Assembly: GCA_013398615.1 (NCBI GenBank)
Contig: VZSR01001479.1
Coordinates: 13,330,484 to 13,394,483, forward strand
DNA from: Brachypodius melanocephalos
Lineage: Eukaryota > Chordata > Aves > Passeriformes > Pycnonotidae
Direction of reading: 5' to 3'
Length of the DNA stretch: 64,000 nt
The notes beneath the pieces were generated by a model. It did no database searches. It was not told the origin of the DNA and saw nothing but the letters and a program-made list of their open reading frames with translations. The position numbers and the translations under genes were made by a program. This document shows, piece by piece, positions 26,865 through 39,500 of the stretch. The number at the start of each line of letters is the position of its first letter. Within the stretch, counting starts at the first letter, position 1.

Positions 26865-28178
26865 GTACAGAGTTAAACATGAAAAGATATTTTCCAATCT
26901 CTTGGTTTTATTGTATCTGCGTGGTAAAGATTGCTATGACTTAAGTCTTCAGATTAAATTTAAAATGTTCAAGGTGAAAGCATGTTGCTCTTAACAAAGA
27001 ATTCTGAGCTGCCTTTGGGTACTAATATTGCACAGCAAGCTTTCTGCTATATGTCAAAGACTTTTGATTTCCACTCAAGGCATTTTATTTCACTTTGATT
27101 TTTGGGAAACAAAAGTGAAGCTCCAATCGATCAGTGCTGATTGTGAAGGTCAGGAAAAATAAGATATTCTTTAAACTGACATCTGTTGCAAAAGCAAGCA
27201 AAATATTATCTGATGAAATACATAAAAATCACTGTATATAGTAAGAGGAATTTGCACCTGTATTTAAGTGTTGTGAAACAATTTTGAAACATCCTTCACT
27301 TTTATTCAAAACTTGTAGAAGACAGCTATCAAGGCTCCAATAGGAACATCTAAATATAAAATCCATCCTGCATCCACTTTCTTTCCCCCTGAGTATACTG
27401 AGATTTGCACTTGGAAATCCTTGAAGTTTCATTGTCTGGAGGATGAATAGGGTGCAAAAAAAGCTATTATAACAATGCATTTGGAGGCATAAATTGTGTT
27501 CTGTGAGGGTGTAAGGCAAATACCAAGTAAACCAGCTTGGAGAATACAAAATCCCAGTCTGTGTAAATATGGTGTTGGGTAAAATCAGGAAGACCAAACT
27601 GTGAGTCCCTGCCCATTGTACTAAATGAGCAACTTGCTTAGACCCCTGTCTGTAATCAAAGACCTGGCACCAAAGTGTGCCCTGGCCCGTAGAGCCTCAT
27701 TCCTACTCCATCCACCATCTGAACAAAGTGTGGCCCATTAGGAGAGGAAGCTCATACTCCTGATCTGGCAGCCGCTGCTCCTTCCTCCCAGGTTGGTTGT
27801 GTGCCTTCCGCTGCTGTAATGATGTCCCTGTAGCACTTTGCTGTCTGGTCCCATGCTCATATGCTCTGCTTCTTCTCCAGGGCTTCTCACAGCAAACCTT
27901 CTGTGCTGCTCACTCAGAGGGTGTTTTCCTAGTTTGGATATGCAAGCCGTGATACTCAGAGACAGCAATCAGTCGAACTTCCACAGAGTAAACGGGCAGT
28001 TTCTCATCCTGATTTCTCAGGATTATGCCCTTCTGACTGTACTCTCAGACTAGAGTTTCTTATGTTAATTCTCATTTATAAGTGTCACTATATATTGCCC
28101 AGGAGACAGATACAACTTTTAAAACTTGCTTATAAGGGAACTTTGCACTGAAACAAATTTCATATGCATAAATATTTC

Positions 28179-28204
28179 TGTGTATGTGTGTGTGTGTGTG
28201 TGTA
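28179..28204. repeat. TG dinucleotide repeat
   Basis: An interrupted (TG)n run of about 12 units. Confidence 0.95.
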
Positions 28205-28790
28205 TGTTCATATACTATGTACATAGAAATCTGGTTCAAAATGCACTTAAAGTCTCACACTGGATACTTTCTGTGTTTATTTCAATGAGTACGATTCTTA
28301 TAAAGGAGTAAGTGCCTTATAAGCCTTATAGATAACCATATGTATACAGTTTTAATACGTAATACGCTTGGTTTAGAAAAACTAAAACTTATTTGAGGAA
28401 AAACCTATAAACATTCTGTTTAGAAATCCAAATTGCAAATTTCCCGTATTTGTTTTATATTCTTACTGGGTTTATGTACAGCTTGTTCCTCCAAGCTGTC
28501 TTTCTTTTGTCTCATTTTGATTAAATAGGACAACTAGACTTTTTTCAAATAAAATTTTTGGTGTCTAAGAAAAATAAATCTAACTCGTCCAGACAGTGAG
28601 CATTATTATACAGTCATACAGCCTAGTCCACTCGCCTCAGTGAACGAAATACCAGCATCTGTATACTGATACTGATATGGCATCTGAGATGCTCTTCCTA
28701 AATATCAGTGTTGAGTGAGTAGGGAGGTGACCCTTTCAGATAAAAATAGACTTTCAGATGTTAATGTTTCAGGGCAGAAGAAAAGGTTCA

Positions 28791-28868
28791 CCAAAAAAAA
28801 GCAACAAGAAAAAAAAAACAACAAAAAAACCAACAAAAAACAAACCCAAAGCCAAACTCAACCAAACA
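28791..28868. repeat. A/AAAC-rich low-complexity tract
   Basis: A-rich with AAAC and CAACAA interruptions. It may be the decayed tail of a retroposon, but no element body is recognisable beside it. Confidence 0.85.
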
Positions 28869-29872
28869 GTTTAGCTAAAATTCAATTTTCTGCCTGTGAG
28901 AAGTGTCTCAACGGGGATGCTCCTGCCAGCTGTAACAGTTGCCGCAGATTTTGCTATAAAGCAGCGTGTTCCTAAAGTGAGGCTCTGCCTTGCCCCAGAC
29001 ACTGCTTCACACACAGTTTCAGTGCAGGGTCAGCATCCCTCCCTCCTCCCCTCCTGGGGCAGGCCATGGCTCTGGAGGACATTCTTTATGGCTCCCCCTG
29101 CAAGCTCCCATCCGGCACACTCTCTGCACCAAATTATATTTCACATGCACGTCTTAATAACAGCACAGTATGGTCTAAGTTAAAAGCAGCCTTTTAGACC
29201 ATGTATTCAGCCCTTTGATCAGGCACAGTTTAGGCTCTTGACACTAACTTCGTTTAGTTTTCTGAGGCTTAACTGTTTGCTGTTCCCATCGTTGTTCATA
29301 ACAGCATTGTTTGTAGGTCACTTGCAGTTATAAGTGCTAATTGAAGGATCGGATTTCTTCGTGTGTAATTATTTTGTGGTATACGGCTCGCTTTAAAACT
29401 TCTCTCTTTTTAATATAAAAAGGCTTTTAGGCATAACTGTATGGAGAGATATATAAATAATATTAATTTCTCCATTTACTTCTCTAGCTGTTTTTGCAAG
29501 AATGAATGTGGATTAACATTGTTATCCTTTCCTAACAATTATCTTTCGCTACTCTAGCTAGTTTAGTTCTAAAAGACAGAGCCATTGACAAGGGAAAAAA
29601 GGGAACCTTCTCAGATTTTTCAGCTCAGCGGTGGTAATGTTGCACTGAACACTAATGAGGGAACCCCCACTGATTTGCCTGCTTTGTGACTTTTCTATTT
29701 CATAATTATTTTTAAAACGCAAAACGACATGAGGTAGCCTAGTCATGTCTCTACAACTTCCTGGTAGCTCAGTTCTTACTGCAGATGGCAATTTGTTCTT
29801 GTAACATATATGTCTCTCTGACCATTTTCATCTAATTTGTATGGGTTCTACCATTTCCTTTCTCTCTTTCAG

Positions 29873-29927
29873 GGATCTTGCTGTGTGTGAGCTAGGGGGT
29901 GGCATGACATGCTTGGCTGGGCTCATG
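29873..29927 (+). CDS. CAMKMT: CAMKMT coding exon with SAM-binding motif I (exon 5 equivalent)
   Basis: This 55-bp exon follows the acceptor tctctctttcag and ends at the donor atg|gtaggt in phase 0. Its first base completes the Arg codon opened by the previous exon. The peptide is DLAVCELGGGMTCLAGLM. ELGGG is the glycine-rich motif I of class I methyltransferases; it forms the loop after strand beta 1 that contacts the SAM methionine and ribose. The human protein has ALAVCELGGGMTCLAGLM, so only the first full codon differs (Asp for Ala). The exon lies in a stretch that keeps many CpGs on both sides. Confidence 0.96.
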
Positions 29928-30981
29928 GTAGGTCTTTTCTCAATTCCAATCCCATTCAGAGGAAGAAACAAAAGGAAAAATGTTCCAGTGCCTCCAACTG
30001 CTGGGTCAGAGAACTGTCAACAGCCTCAGCTGCGGTCAAGCTGCAGAGTCTTGAGAGACCTTCTAGATTGACTTGCTTTCGTATCATATTGATTTTATGG
30101 TTGCCTCGATGAGCAGAAACATTTTACCTCGGTGTAGTCAATATCTTTTGTTGTGACATTCCAGGCCACGTACGGTCTGTCTTTCATTGCCGTAGCCGAA
30201 GCTTTTTTTTTTTTTTTCAGATTATAGTCCCATTTGCTAAGATACAGGAATAGCCTGGCGAATCACAGTTGGAGCACCATGATATAGCTGCTAATGTTTT
30301 GCCTGCATTATTACACCAACAAACATGATCCAGAGCTCTCGGTAATTAGATTCTTTTGAATTAGATTGGCCATTCAGGAGAGTCGTTCACCATTCTCTGG
30401 GTTCTGAGTCATGTATTCAGGAGATATTATGTAGCAGTGCAGTGCATTAGACAAGTTTTTATGTCTCTACAAATAAAAGCATATTGTTACACTGATTGGC
30501 ATTTGACAAACCTGTCGCTCTTATACAATGTGTCGAGGTTACAGCCCAATGTGCGAGCATGTCAAAGCTCACAAAAAAATTACCCTTACAAAGCCATCTG
30601 CCTGCAATGCAAAGTTATATGAAGGGCATCAGGCAGTCAGACAGAAGCAAGCTGAAAGGCAGAGTGACAGCCTTGTATGATGGCTCTACTAGATAAACAG
30701 AAGCCCGCAAATGAAAGCCTCTCAGAATACCATCATCGGCTGTCACAATGCAATTACGGAACAGAATGATAGCAAGATAGAGGCTCCCGCAAATGGAATG
30801 ATAAAAGTATTGACTGATTTGATTGAATGATTAAAATAATGCAGACATAAAATGAAAAAAGATTGAAGATTGTTACAGAGAAATAGGTGAGGAAGCATGA
30901 TACTGAAGGCTTGTCACTCCTGTCTTCACTTCCACACAGACAAGCATATTTGCTCATTGTTTGCTGTGCTCTTTTTTTCAG
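29928..30981 (+). other. CAMKMT: CAMKMT short CpG-retaining intron (1,054 bp)
   Basis: Donor gtaggt and acceptor ctttttttcag. This is the shortest complete intron in the window and contains about 17 CpGs, far more than the AT-rich introns around it. It has a poly(T) run at 30204-30218, a homeodomain-type TAATTA-like core (ggtaattag near 30340) and the word cccgcaaatg twice (about 30704 and 30788). No coding potential is visible. It is a candidate conserved non-coding element. Confidence 0.85.
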
Positions 30982-31045
30982 GTTGCTATTTCTGCAGATG
31001 TCAAAGAAGTTCTGTTAACTGATGGAAATGAAAAGGCCATCAAAA
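30982..31045 (+). CDS. CAMKMT: CAMKMT coding exon with post-I acidic loop (exon 6 equivalent)
   Basis: This 64-bp exon follows the acceptor ctttttttcag in phase 0. It reads VAISADVKEVLLTDGNEKAIK and then gives the first base (a) of an Asn codon. LLTDGN is the end of strand beta 2, whose acidic residue is expected to bind the SAM ribose hydroxyls. The human exon is the same except for Arg at the last full codon. The donor is a|gtatcctta, which is poor as a U2 donor but nearly the U12 consensus (see the findings). The exon boundary is fixed by reading frame: only this cut joins to the next exon as Asn-Val, as in human. Confidence 0.96.
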
Positions 31046-31312
31046 GTATCCTTATTCAGATAGAAAACTGGTTTGTTGTGCTCGTTCCTTTTTACTGGCT
31101 GAGTAACAATCGATATAAAGACACACAGCATGGGGCATATTAAGAAAAAGTCCCCACATAAGTAATTACAAAACAGATGTGGAATATCTTGAACAGGGCA
31201 GCAGCTTCCCCCATTATAAATGCCACATTTTCTCTGTTAATTAAAAATGCACGTGTTGGTATAGAGCATGTACAGTAGTAAATATTTGTCTCGTGGTTGA
31301 GTGCTGGAAGAT

Positions 31313-31329
31313 TTGTGTGTGTGTGTGTG
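31313..31329. repeat. GT dinucleotide repeat
   Basis: About eight GT units. Confidence 0.93.
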
Positions 31330-34300
31330 CTGCACATTACAGGAGGTGTAGCGGGGAATCAAATCGTGAGCTCCCCTTCATGTATCTGTTTTGCATAACA
31401 GCTACATTTTTTTTCTCTTTTCAGATACTAGCCCCTTAAAACATACCCAGCACTCATATCTTTTCAGAGCTTTTCCAGTGTATGTTGAAATCTTTCATTG
31501 TTGCTGCTAAGTTATAACTGCCTACAAATTAGCCATTTAGTCTGCTTAATCAATTACCAGTTTATCATTATTTCTCTTGAAGTAAGATTGCAAAACTCCT
31601 CTGTCCCCTGTAGAAAGTATTTTATTGTATTTCTGATATTAGAATAAATTGCTTTTATGCCTTTCTAATGTGAACAGATAGTTCATAAAATTGAACTGGA
31701 CTTGGGTTAAGCAAGAGAATGAGTGAGCATAATTTGTGGCCACATTAAATATCAGCACAGAACAAGAATAGATATATATGCTGAATACTAATAGCCCTTA
31801 GAAACTGAGAGGGAAAAAAGGAAGATATCTATTTGCTTTTGTTCCTTGATAATCTTTCCATTTACATTTTCAGGCAGGCTAATTTTTCAGGTTTTGGCCA
31901 CTGCAACATCAGAATTATTTCTTCTTGAGTTTTTTATGTATTTGAGAGCTAATGTAGTGAGTACTTAGTAAAAAAAAATAAACTAATCTGTGGCTTAAAT
32001 AAATTGCAGTTGTTGATGCCTGTTAAAACAGGAGACGTTTCAGTGCAATAATATTAGCTACTGCCTTTAAAAAATACTTTCTCAGAGGTAACTGAGGTAA
32101 CTACAACTGCTGACAACACTTGAACAATTTCATGTTAAAAACAGTCAATCCTAGATCATATCTGTTAAAACTTGAAGTAAGCCTGCTAAAAGTCTCTCTT
32201 TTCTTGAAAAGGCAAGTTCTCACCTGTGTTCCAGGGATTCTTATTTTGTTAAATTTTAGTATGTTAGACTTCTGTCTTGAGGAGGAAGTATTATTCATTA
32301 TTCTGTGTATTTTAATCAGCACCACTCCTTCCAGTCTTTCTTCCATGTCATTATGAAGACAAAAAATGTAGGAGAAAAGAAATGTTTCAAAACTAGCCTA
32401 ACAAAACAAACTCATGTTGTATAAAAGCACAGGTATTTAACAAAGGGTCATTTTACCCACAAAAAGCTTCAGGTGGGCTCAGTAATCATCAACTCAGCAA
32501 ATGTCTTGCATAGCAGAGTCCATAAACATACCTGAACTTTTTTGAAATGTAGAAGTCTTTTTTAACAAGGAAAATTGGCGAGTGTTAAAATATTCACTCA
32601 GTCCTTGAAATTAAACAAATAAAAGTGCTTATATTCCTGAAAAAGATACTGTTAATGTTATCTAATTACCACACCTTAGTTTTTCACAATATGTTTTAGA
32701 AATGTCTTCTGTTCCCAAAAGTCTTACAAGAAGTCTTCATCTGTATTCACTCAGTGAATCCCTTTCAGGGAAGCGATTGGTGGACGGCTCTAACAGGAAT
32801 TTATTTTTCTTTTTTAACATTTGGTGCTCAGAAGGCTCAGCATTCAAAGTGCTTTTATTGTGTTGGATTTTACAATGGGCTTAATATTAGCAGGGTGCCA
32901 AAGTGCAGCAGGCTAAGAACTTTACCGTGTAGGTGAAATGTATTCTTAAAAGTGCACATAATAAAATTTCTGTTGCATTTTATATGGTTTATGGACTTCA
33001 GTAGTAATTTTATGATCTGTCTTATGGTAATTTTCTTTTGCAGTCTTTTCTATAGTGACTGGCTATAATAGAAGTTTAGGCTAAATTTAGATCTGTTGCA
33101 GCCCCACCAGACTCAGTGAAATCAGGATAGAATTTTAGGTGTAATTGGGAGTAGCATTCACCCCAAGTGCCACTGGCTACAAATGATGTATTTTTGCTAG
33201 TTCTTATTATTGCTGATGGTATTTTTTAATTGTTTAGCATACCAAATTAAGGTAATGTGGGATAAAATACTGTTTTCTTTTCTAGATTCAGCTCTTTGGG
33301 AATAGTTAATGTCTAGTATTATGTTTTTTATGTAGGTATTATAGATTAAAATAATCTTGTTTTAAAATTACTGTTTACATCTTCCCCTTAAATTTCTTAG
33401 GAAGGTTAAATTACATGCCAGTCATACTATAATATCCAAAAATTACTTTCCAAAAAGTAAAAGTGGTTGTCAACAAAAAAGAAAAAAAAAATCCCTGTCA
33501 GAAGCCAGGAAATCACCAAGCAAGCCTGCTAATTATTCTTAATGGGCAAGATGAGCACATTAAGAAACAAATGAATACATCAGTGAAATGTAATTGAAAA
33601 TCGACCTGGCAATAGTGCATTGCATCTGAGAATCTGCCTTTGTATTATCAACATCATCATAATTATTGTTGTTTTTGTTGTTGCTATCACTATTCAGTGA
33701 GCATAACTAACAGCTTTGCTTTGTGAAATCTCAAGCTTTTGAGGATTTGATTTTTCTTTTAATTTTTTGACATGCTTCCTATTAGTCTCCATTTCATACT
33801 GCCACATGAAGTATTCACTGTGTATGTTTTCAATATCCATATTAGGGTACATTATTGAAATGTTAGAAGTTAAAAAAATTTTACAAATGAATCCATTTCA
33901 AATAATTGTTGTCATTCTAACCCTCTCATTGTGAAATATATTGCTATATTTTATATTAATCAGTGATCTTATATATGATGTTTATGGAGGTTTTCGAAAG
34001 GATATTGTGGTTTGAGTTGCTAGACCATTTAAAAAACTTCACTGTATCTCCTTTTGCTTATCATGAGCAGGTTTTAATTGATTCAGTACATCATTTATAT
34101 TGCAAAAATCAGTAAAATAAAGACAGATGTTACTCCTTTTGCCACCTTGTTCAGAACTTAATTGTCGATTTGGTGTGTTTTATCTAAGTTCTTTCAGTAT
34201 CATTTAAATAAGGAAAGTATTAGGATTAAAACTACAGATATTTCAGGTGAATAATACAGATATACATGTACAAAGTTATCAGATTCATCCCCCATTGTAA

Positions 34301-35066
34301 TTTTGGGTGATATGCATTCGTATACAAATTTTTCAACTTAGCTTATATCTGTGACATAAGTCAGTCAAAACCATCAAATTTTATTTCCTCCAAACACTGG
34401 AAGCATCTTTACTGGCTTTGACATGCCCAAATCTAAGGCTGAGTTAATTTTAGTAAAAATTGTCTGTTTCAGAGAGGCTGTGTACTTTGTGCCTTAGCTC
34501 TGTTTCACACCGTGCACTGGTGACTTGAACTGCTGTGTGAAGGCATCAATAATAGAAAACATTGTTACATTGCACTATAATGGCCATTAAAATACAGTGT
34601 ATGGATCTTTTCGAAGTTTCGGTTGGAAGGGTCATGTTCATCCTGAATGCCTGAAGATATGAACTCCTAAATTATTTTAAAAATCTAGAGTTAACATGTT
34701 TATAACCATTATTAATAGTTCTGCTTGGTTATATCATTTAAATGCAGTGTAGCTAATTTATCAACAATGTTATTTCTGCCCCTATATAAAAGTAGCAAGA
34801 TCTGCTCATGGAGTTATTTATGCCTTCCTTTTGCTACACAGATATAGAGCATTCATTTACTGCTCCCCATTGCATACTGTGGAAATGATTTAAATGGCAC
34901 ATCCAAACTACAGAGATTAGTTTAAACTAGTTTTCTGTCATTCCATTTCTAGTTTTTACTTCACAAAATACCAGTTGTCTTTTCTAGTGTTTGGATAGAG
35001 ACTTTCATGAAATAACTTTTCTTAAATAACCAACTCCGTTAGGAAGGCAAATTATGTGATTTCAGT

Positions 35067-35107
35067 AAAGCAAAGAAAAAGATATATCAAAGCAAAGAAA
35101 AAGATAT
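35067..35107. repeat. 22-bp-period direct duplication
   Basis: aaagcaaagaaaaagatat occurs twice, separated by atc. Confidence 0.9.
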
Positions 35108-36201
35108 GCCAGCGATATTTCAAATTAGCCTGGCTCTTGTATTCCATTTTCTTATAAGAGCACTTTCAGAAGATCTGAAGTATTTTGTGGACCTAGGAAC
35201 ATCCTCCTAATTAGCATCAGATTTTCTATACATTAAAAAAAAAAAGAAGGATCTTTTACATCTTTACCAAAAATGTCAGTTTGAAATAATTATTTACATT
35301 TGAAAGTGAACCATTCAGGCACATATGGATTCACACTAAATAATAATTAATATTCTCATAGTTTTCACTTACTTGCTGCATCTTTTTCCTTCCAACCACA
35401 AATGATTGATCATGACTGTTAGCTTTCTAGCAATAAATGACTGGGCTCAGCTTCCCCTGAAACTTTTCCGTGATAGCCCTTGCTTTAATCTACCTGAATG
35501 GCTGCCCAAATTTGTGACTTGAACTTCCAAACTACAAGAAGCTGAGACACAAGGCTGAGGTACTGTTGTGGTATCTAAGGGGAAGAAAAGGCAATTATTG
35601 CTTTGCACTCTTTTAAGGTGGTTCCAAACCATTTTCAAGAAAGCAAATGGACTACTAGCTCCTTTGCTTATAGGTTAAGGTGCTGCTGTTGTGTGTTGGA
35701 TTCACCCAGACAGAGCCAGAAACATAGGTGTGTCTCTTGTGGGTAGGTTCTTAAAACACATAAACCTCCAGAATCTCAGAATTGGGTATAGTGGTAACAG
35801 TGAAAAGTGAAAAGCAGCACGAACTAGACTGGACATTTAGTGGTTGTAAAAAATTCAGTTCTCCACGGTTGTAATTCTTGTATTTGTAAATAGTTGCCTC
35901 TAAATATCTGAGGTATGGGACATCTTTTTTTCACTTCTCTCTACAGCTACAGGGCTAGAAATTCCTTAAATAAAAGAGTAAATAGAGGTGGGATTCTAGA
36001 GCAAATTGCTGCATATATGGCTGATGTGCTTTAGTGGCAATGTAAAATCTATGCTTCTGAAAAAAGATTGACTCTTAGCACAGATTAAAGAAGAACAAGC
36101 AGACAAGAATATTATGCAGGCATTAGAAAAGGAAAATAGGGGGTTTTTTATTTTTATTATTGCTCTGGTTTTGTAGGTAATTCTTAACAATTGTACTACA
36201 G

Positions 36202-36268
36202 ATGTAAATGAGATCATCACAAGAAACCAAAATGCTGGAGTATTTAAGGCTCAGAAAGTGTCAAGCTG
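36202..36268 (+). CDS. CAMKMT: CAMKMT coding exon (exon 7 equivalent)
   Basis: This 67-bp exon follows the acceptor gtactacag, which has no long pyrimidine tract. The first two bases (at) complete Asn. It then reads VNEIITRNQNAGVFKAQKVSS and ends with tg of a Cys codon at the donor tg|gtaagat. The human exon is [21 protein letters not shown], so five of 21 positions differ, all conservatively or at surface-type positions. This makes it the most diverged of the seven exons. In the fold it covers the helix after the SAM-binding acidic loop and leads to the next strand. The upstream intron looks U12-type; the downstream one looks U2-type. Confidence 0.95.
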
Positions 36269-36462
36269 GTAAGATTCTACTAAACTTTTTTACTGATTCT
36301 TGAATGTACTTCTGTATTAATGTAGATGTGAAATGTATGCAAAAGTGTGAAAGTGTGACCTGTGTTACTGATGCTTGCACAAGTGTGTGTGTGTATATAT
36401 AATGTAAGTAGGTAAGTGATGCAAGAGAGAAATTTAAAAGTATTAAAAAGAATTAGCAAATA

Positions 36463-36500
36463 NNNNNNNNNNNNNNNNNNNNNNNNNNNNNNNNNNNNNN
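36463..36500. other. Assembly gap (38 N)
   Basis: Thirty-eight undetermined bases in the 13.6-kb intron, immediately followed by poly(T). The true length of missing sequence is unknown. Confidence 0.99.

Positions 36501-36535
<35 letters not shown>
36501..36535. repeat. Poly(T) run beside assembly gap
   Basis: About 35 T directly after the N run; a homopolymer is the probable cause of the gap. Confidence 0.95.
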
Positions 36536-36539
<4 letters not shown>

Positions 36540-39500
36540 CTATGTCTTTTCAATCTGTGATTTAGTGCATGGTTGAAATTTGTCTACTTCAGAGTCAACA
36601 CTACCCATTGTACTGAAAATGAGATTTGGAATGAATGTATCTAAATCTCTGGCAGATTTCATTTTAAATAGCTCTGAAAATTCAGGGTGACAACAAATCC
36701 CATTTGCCCCTGAGGTAGATGCTGTTGGAGCATCCATGGGAGGTTTTTTCCTGTTTGTGTGATCATTTTTGTGTTTTCACTACAAGGACAGATGGGGAAC
36801 ATGAGAACCAAGCACAGTGTATTAATCTCTTGCAGTACTTTAAAAGTAAATTATAAAGCACTTCGTATTTGTGGTATAAGGTTAAGAACTAGAAAATGGT
36901 TACCTAAGAGCAAATAGTGCACTCTTATTTGTGTGTCTATGTTTTTTCTTTTATGACTCACATTGCAGAAGGGCACTCAGTCCTTCTAAAACTGACAAAA
37001 CTAAGGCTGAAAAGGGACTGAGGAAGACAAAGTGTTAATGCAGAATAAGCTTACTCACATAGAGGGTTAAATCCATATGGTTTTAATGGCTATTATTCAC
37101 GTCATTTAATCCTATGCCCATGTAGCCATTCTGTGTAGAGAAGTTAGTTTAAGTGAGCACTTAGGGCTAGAAAAATTCTGCCTTCATTAGGGTGTGTGTG
37201 TGTGCATATAACTTAAAGATACATCTGCATCCTAATAAGAGCCTGCCAAGTATACAAAGGCCATGTGGATCCCAGGAATGGTCTTTCAGCTTCCATGTGC
37301 TGAACACCTCTTGTGAGCAGCCTCAGACACTCTGCTGAGGAGAGGCTGTGTGGTATGTCCATCCAGAAGCTTAGATTTTTTTTAGATTTCCAGTTGTTTG
37401 TGTGAGATTTGTGTGAGATTTCAGATTTCATCCCTTGTCAAACTTCAAACCTGGTCTTTTAGATATCAATCAAAAGCACATTTTCTACTCTGTCCTCATT
37501 TACATTTATGTAATGCTTAAGGTCATTTGTGATCATTTGAGTGTATTTCAGCATATGGAATCAGTGAATAATAGATTTCAGCCTCACGCTGTGAAGAAAA
37601 ATTGTGTTTTTACAAGACATGATGTTGTTTACTGGGTGTTAATAATCACTAATTAATAAACATATCTAGACGTCATAAGATGTTGCATTTTAAGGAATAA
37701 AAATGTCAAGTGTTTAACTTCTTGAGTGCAATAGCATTTGAGGCCTTATTTGCATAAATAAAATAATTAAATTACAAAATAATGTGAAGTATTATATGAA
37801 AATATAAGACTTACTATAACACTTGATTTTTAATTCTACATTCTTAAGGCTTTTGCAGATTTATTGTAACAGTATAAAGTTTTATAAAATGACTATTCAA
37901 ATGATTCTCTAATGGATTGATCAGTCCTTCAGATTCATTAATAATGTGATGCAGTAAAAAAGTTATATGATGCCTTCTTAATGCCTTGAGGGATCTAAAA
38001 GGCTGATGTAAAGTCTGAAATATTATTGTAACCTTGATTCACTTCTCCTGCAGATGAAAACCATAGTTACATATTGGTTATGGGGAGCAAAAAAAAAAAA
38101 GAGGAAAAAAAACCTCAAGAAAATGAAGAAAATGTAGAGTTTTGAAGGGAAAAATGCAACACTGGCATGCAAAGTGACATTCGGTGACTTATTTTACATT
38201 GATCAGATTTTGCAGAAATTAATATAGTGATGTCTGTAAGTGACTTACTGAGCGTCAATTTAGTCTGGAAAAGGCATCTTCTTCCCTATGATCATTTAGA
38301 CAGTGTCCAGTCTTGCAACTTCACAGTGACCAGTGTAAAGTTGAAAAGATTCTTTCCATATGAGAGATGATTCAGAATAGACTCTTCTAACAGCACCTTC
38401 ATCTTATGTCAGGATCTTGCACTCTTTTCCTCACTCACTAGCAGAAATTATCAGTGTGAGAGTCAGTTCGAGACTGTCCTGAATATTTAAATCTATGCTT
38501 GAAAAATATGCCAAAACCTGTATGGAGCAAAAACGAACAATCTGGTATCAGCCAAGAGAAGTTAGATTAGGACAACCTGCCATACATTTATTTATTTAGA
38601 TTTATACAAAATGCAGTAAATGAGCACTTATGTAGCCCTCTGCCAAGTCTTGATTATTGTTTAAAAATATGGTAATGTAAGCCAAACTGGCAGTTTGTCA
38701 TATTATGTGTTATAATGTAATAATAGATATTTAGTAAACAGTTTACTTTGCAGTGGATATACAATTCTACTTAATTTTTATTTTTCATGAATATGCCCAG
38801 GATTTCTTGCTGTTGTTTACTAGAAATAGGTACAGTAATACCACCAAGTTACTAGTAATGTCTTGCCATAGTGAAGGGTATTAGTACCATGTATGGGTTT
38901 GACAATTTTATTTTTTTCACAGTTCAGAAATTATCTATGAATCGCATTGTTTACCCTATAACTTGGCATATGTTTCTTTGTACCATCAGCTGTTACTGGT
39001 TTGACATGTTTTATGTCATGTTGTTTTAACATGTCCACCAGTCTTTAAATTAGCTATAACAAAGTCAAGAAATCCCTGCTCCTTGTCTTCTATTTGTTTT
39101 AATAGAGAAATCTTCCTGAAACAGCTGTTTGAGTAGTAGAAGTTTGAAAAATTGTTGTTACTACAAATGTCATAATAGAAAAACATTACTGAATAGGAAG
39201 GCTTGCAATATATTCTTCAGGTTAACAGACTCGGACCATTCTACTGTCTGGGGAATTTGTTCTTTCTTCAGATTCCCTTGTCTGAGAACATGGAAATATG
39301 TGAAGAACAAAAGTTGTGTTCTAATTGCTGATATGGGGACCTGTGGAGTTTCAGCTGTGGACAAGTCTATTGTTTGCTAAGAGTTGCCTTAGAGAGATTC
39401 CGTTTCACATGAGGACGTAAACAAGGACATGTAATATCAAGCCACTAACAGAAATGCTTGTGGCAGTGCACCCTTTGGTTTGATTAGTAATAGTGTATCA

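Larger units (their letters stand above)
26865..29872 (+). other. CAMKMT: CAMKMT intron (3,008 bp)
   Basis: U2-type intron with donor gtacag and acceptor ctctttcag. It holds a TG microsatellite (28179-28204), an AAAAC-rich tract (28791-28868) and, over the last 700 bp, DNA with more CpGs than the surrounding introns. A 122-codon open frame on the minus strand (27597-27229) starts at TTG and resembles nothing I know. Confidence 0.9.
31046..36201 (+). other. CAMKMT: CAMKMT probable U12-type intron (5,156 bp)
   Basis: The donor gtatcctta matches the U12 5' splice-site consensus (RTATCCTTT) at 8 of 9 positions. Near the 3' end, ttcttaac at 36181-36188 matches the U12 branch-site consensus and puts the branch adenosine about 14 nt from the final AG. 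There is no pyrimidine tract before the acceptor. The body is AT-rich with a TG run (31313-31329) and a 22-bp local duplication (35067-35107). I see no genes in it. Confidence 0.85.

Noticed and set aside
27229..27597. 122-codon open frame on the minus strand
   Set aside because: Starts at TTG, has no known motif, and shows ordinary intron composition.
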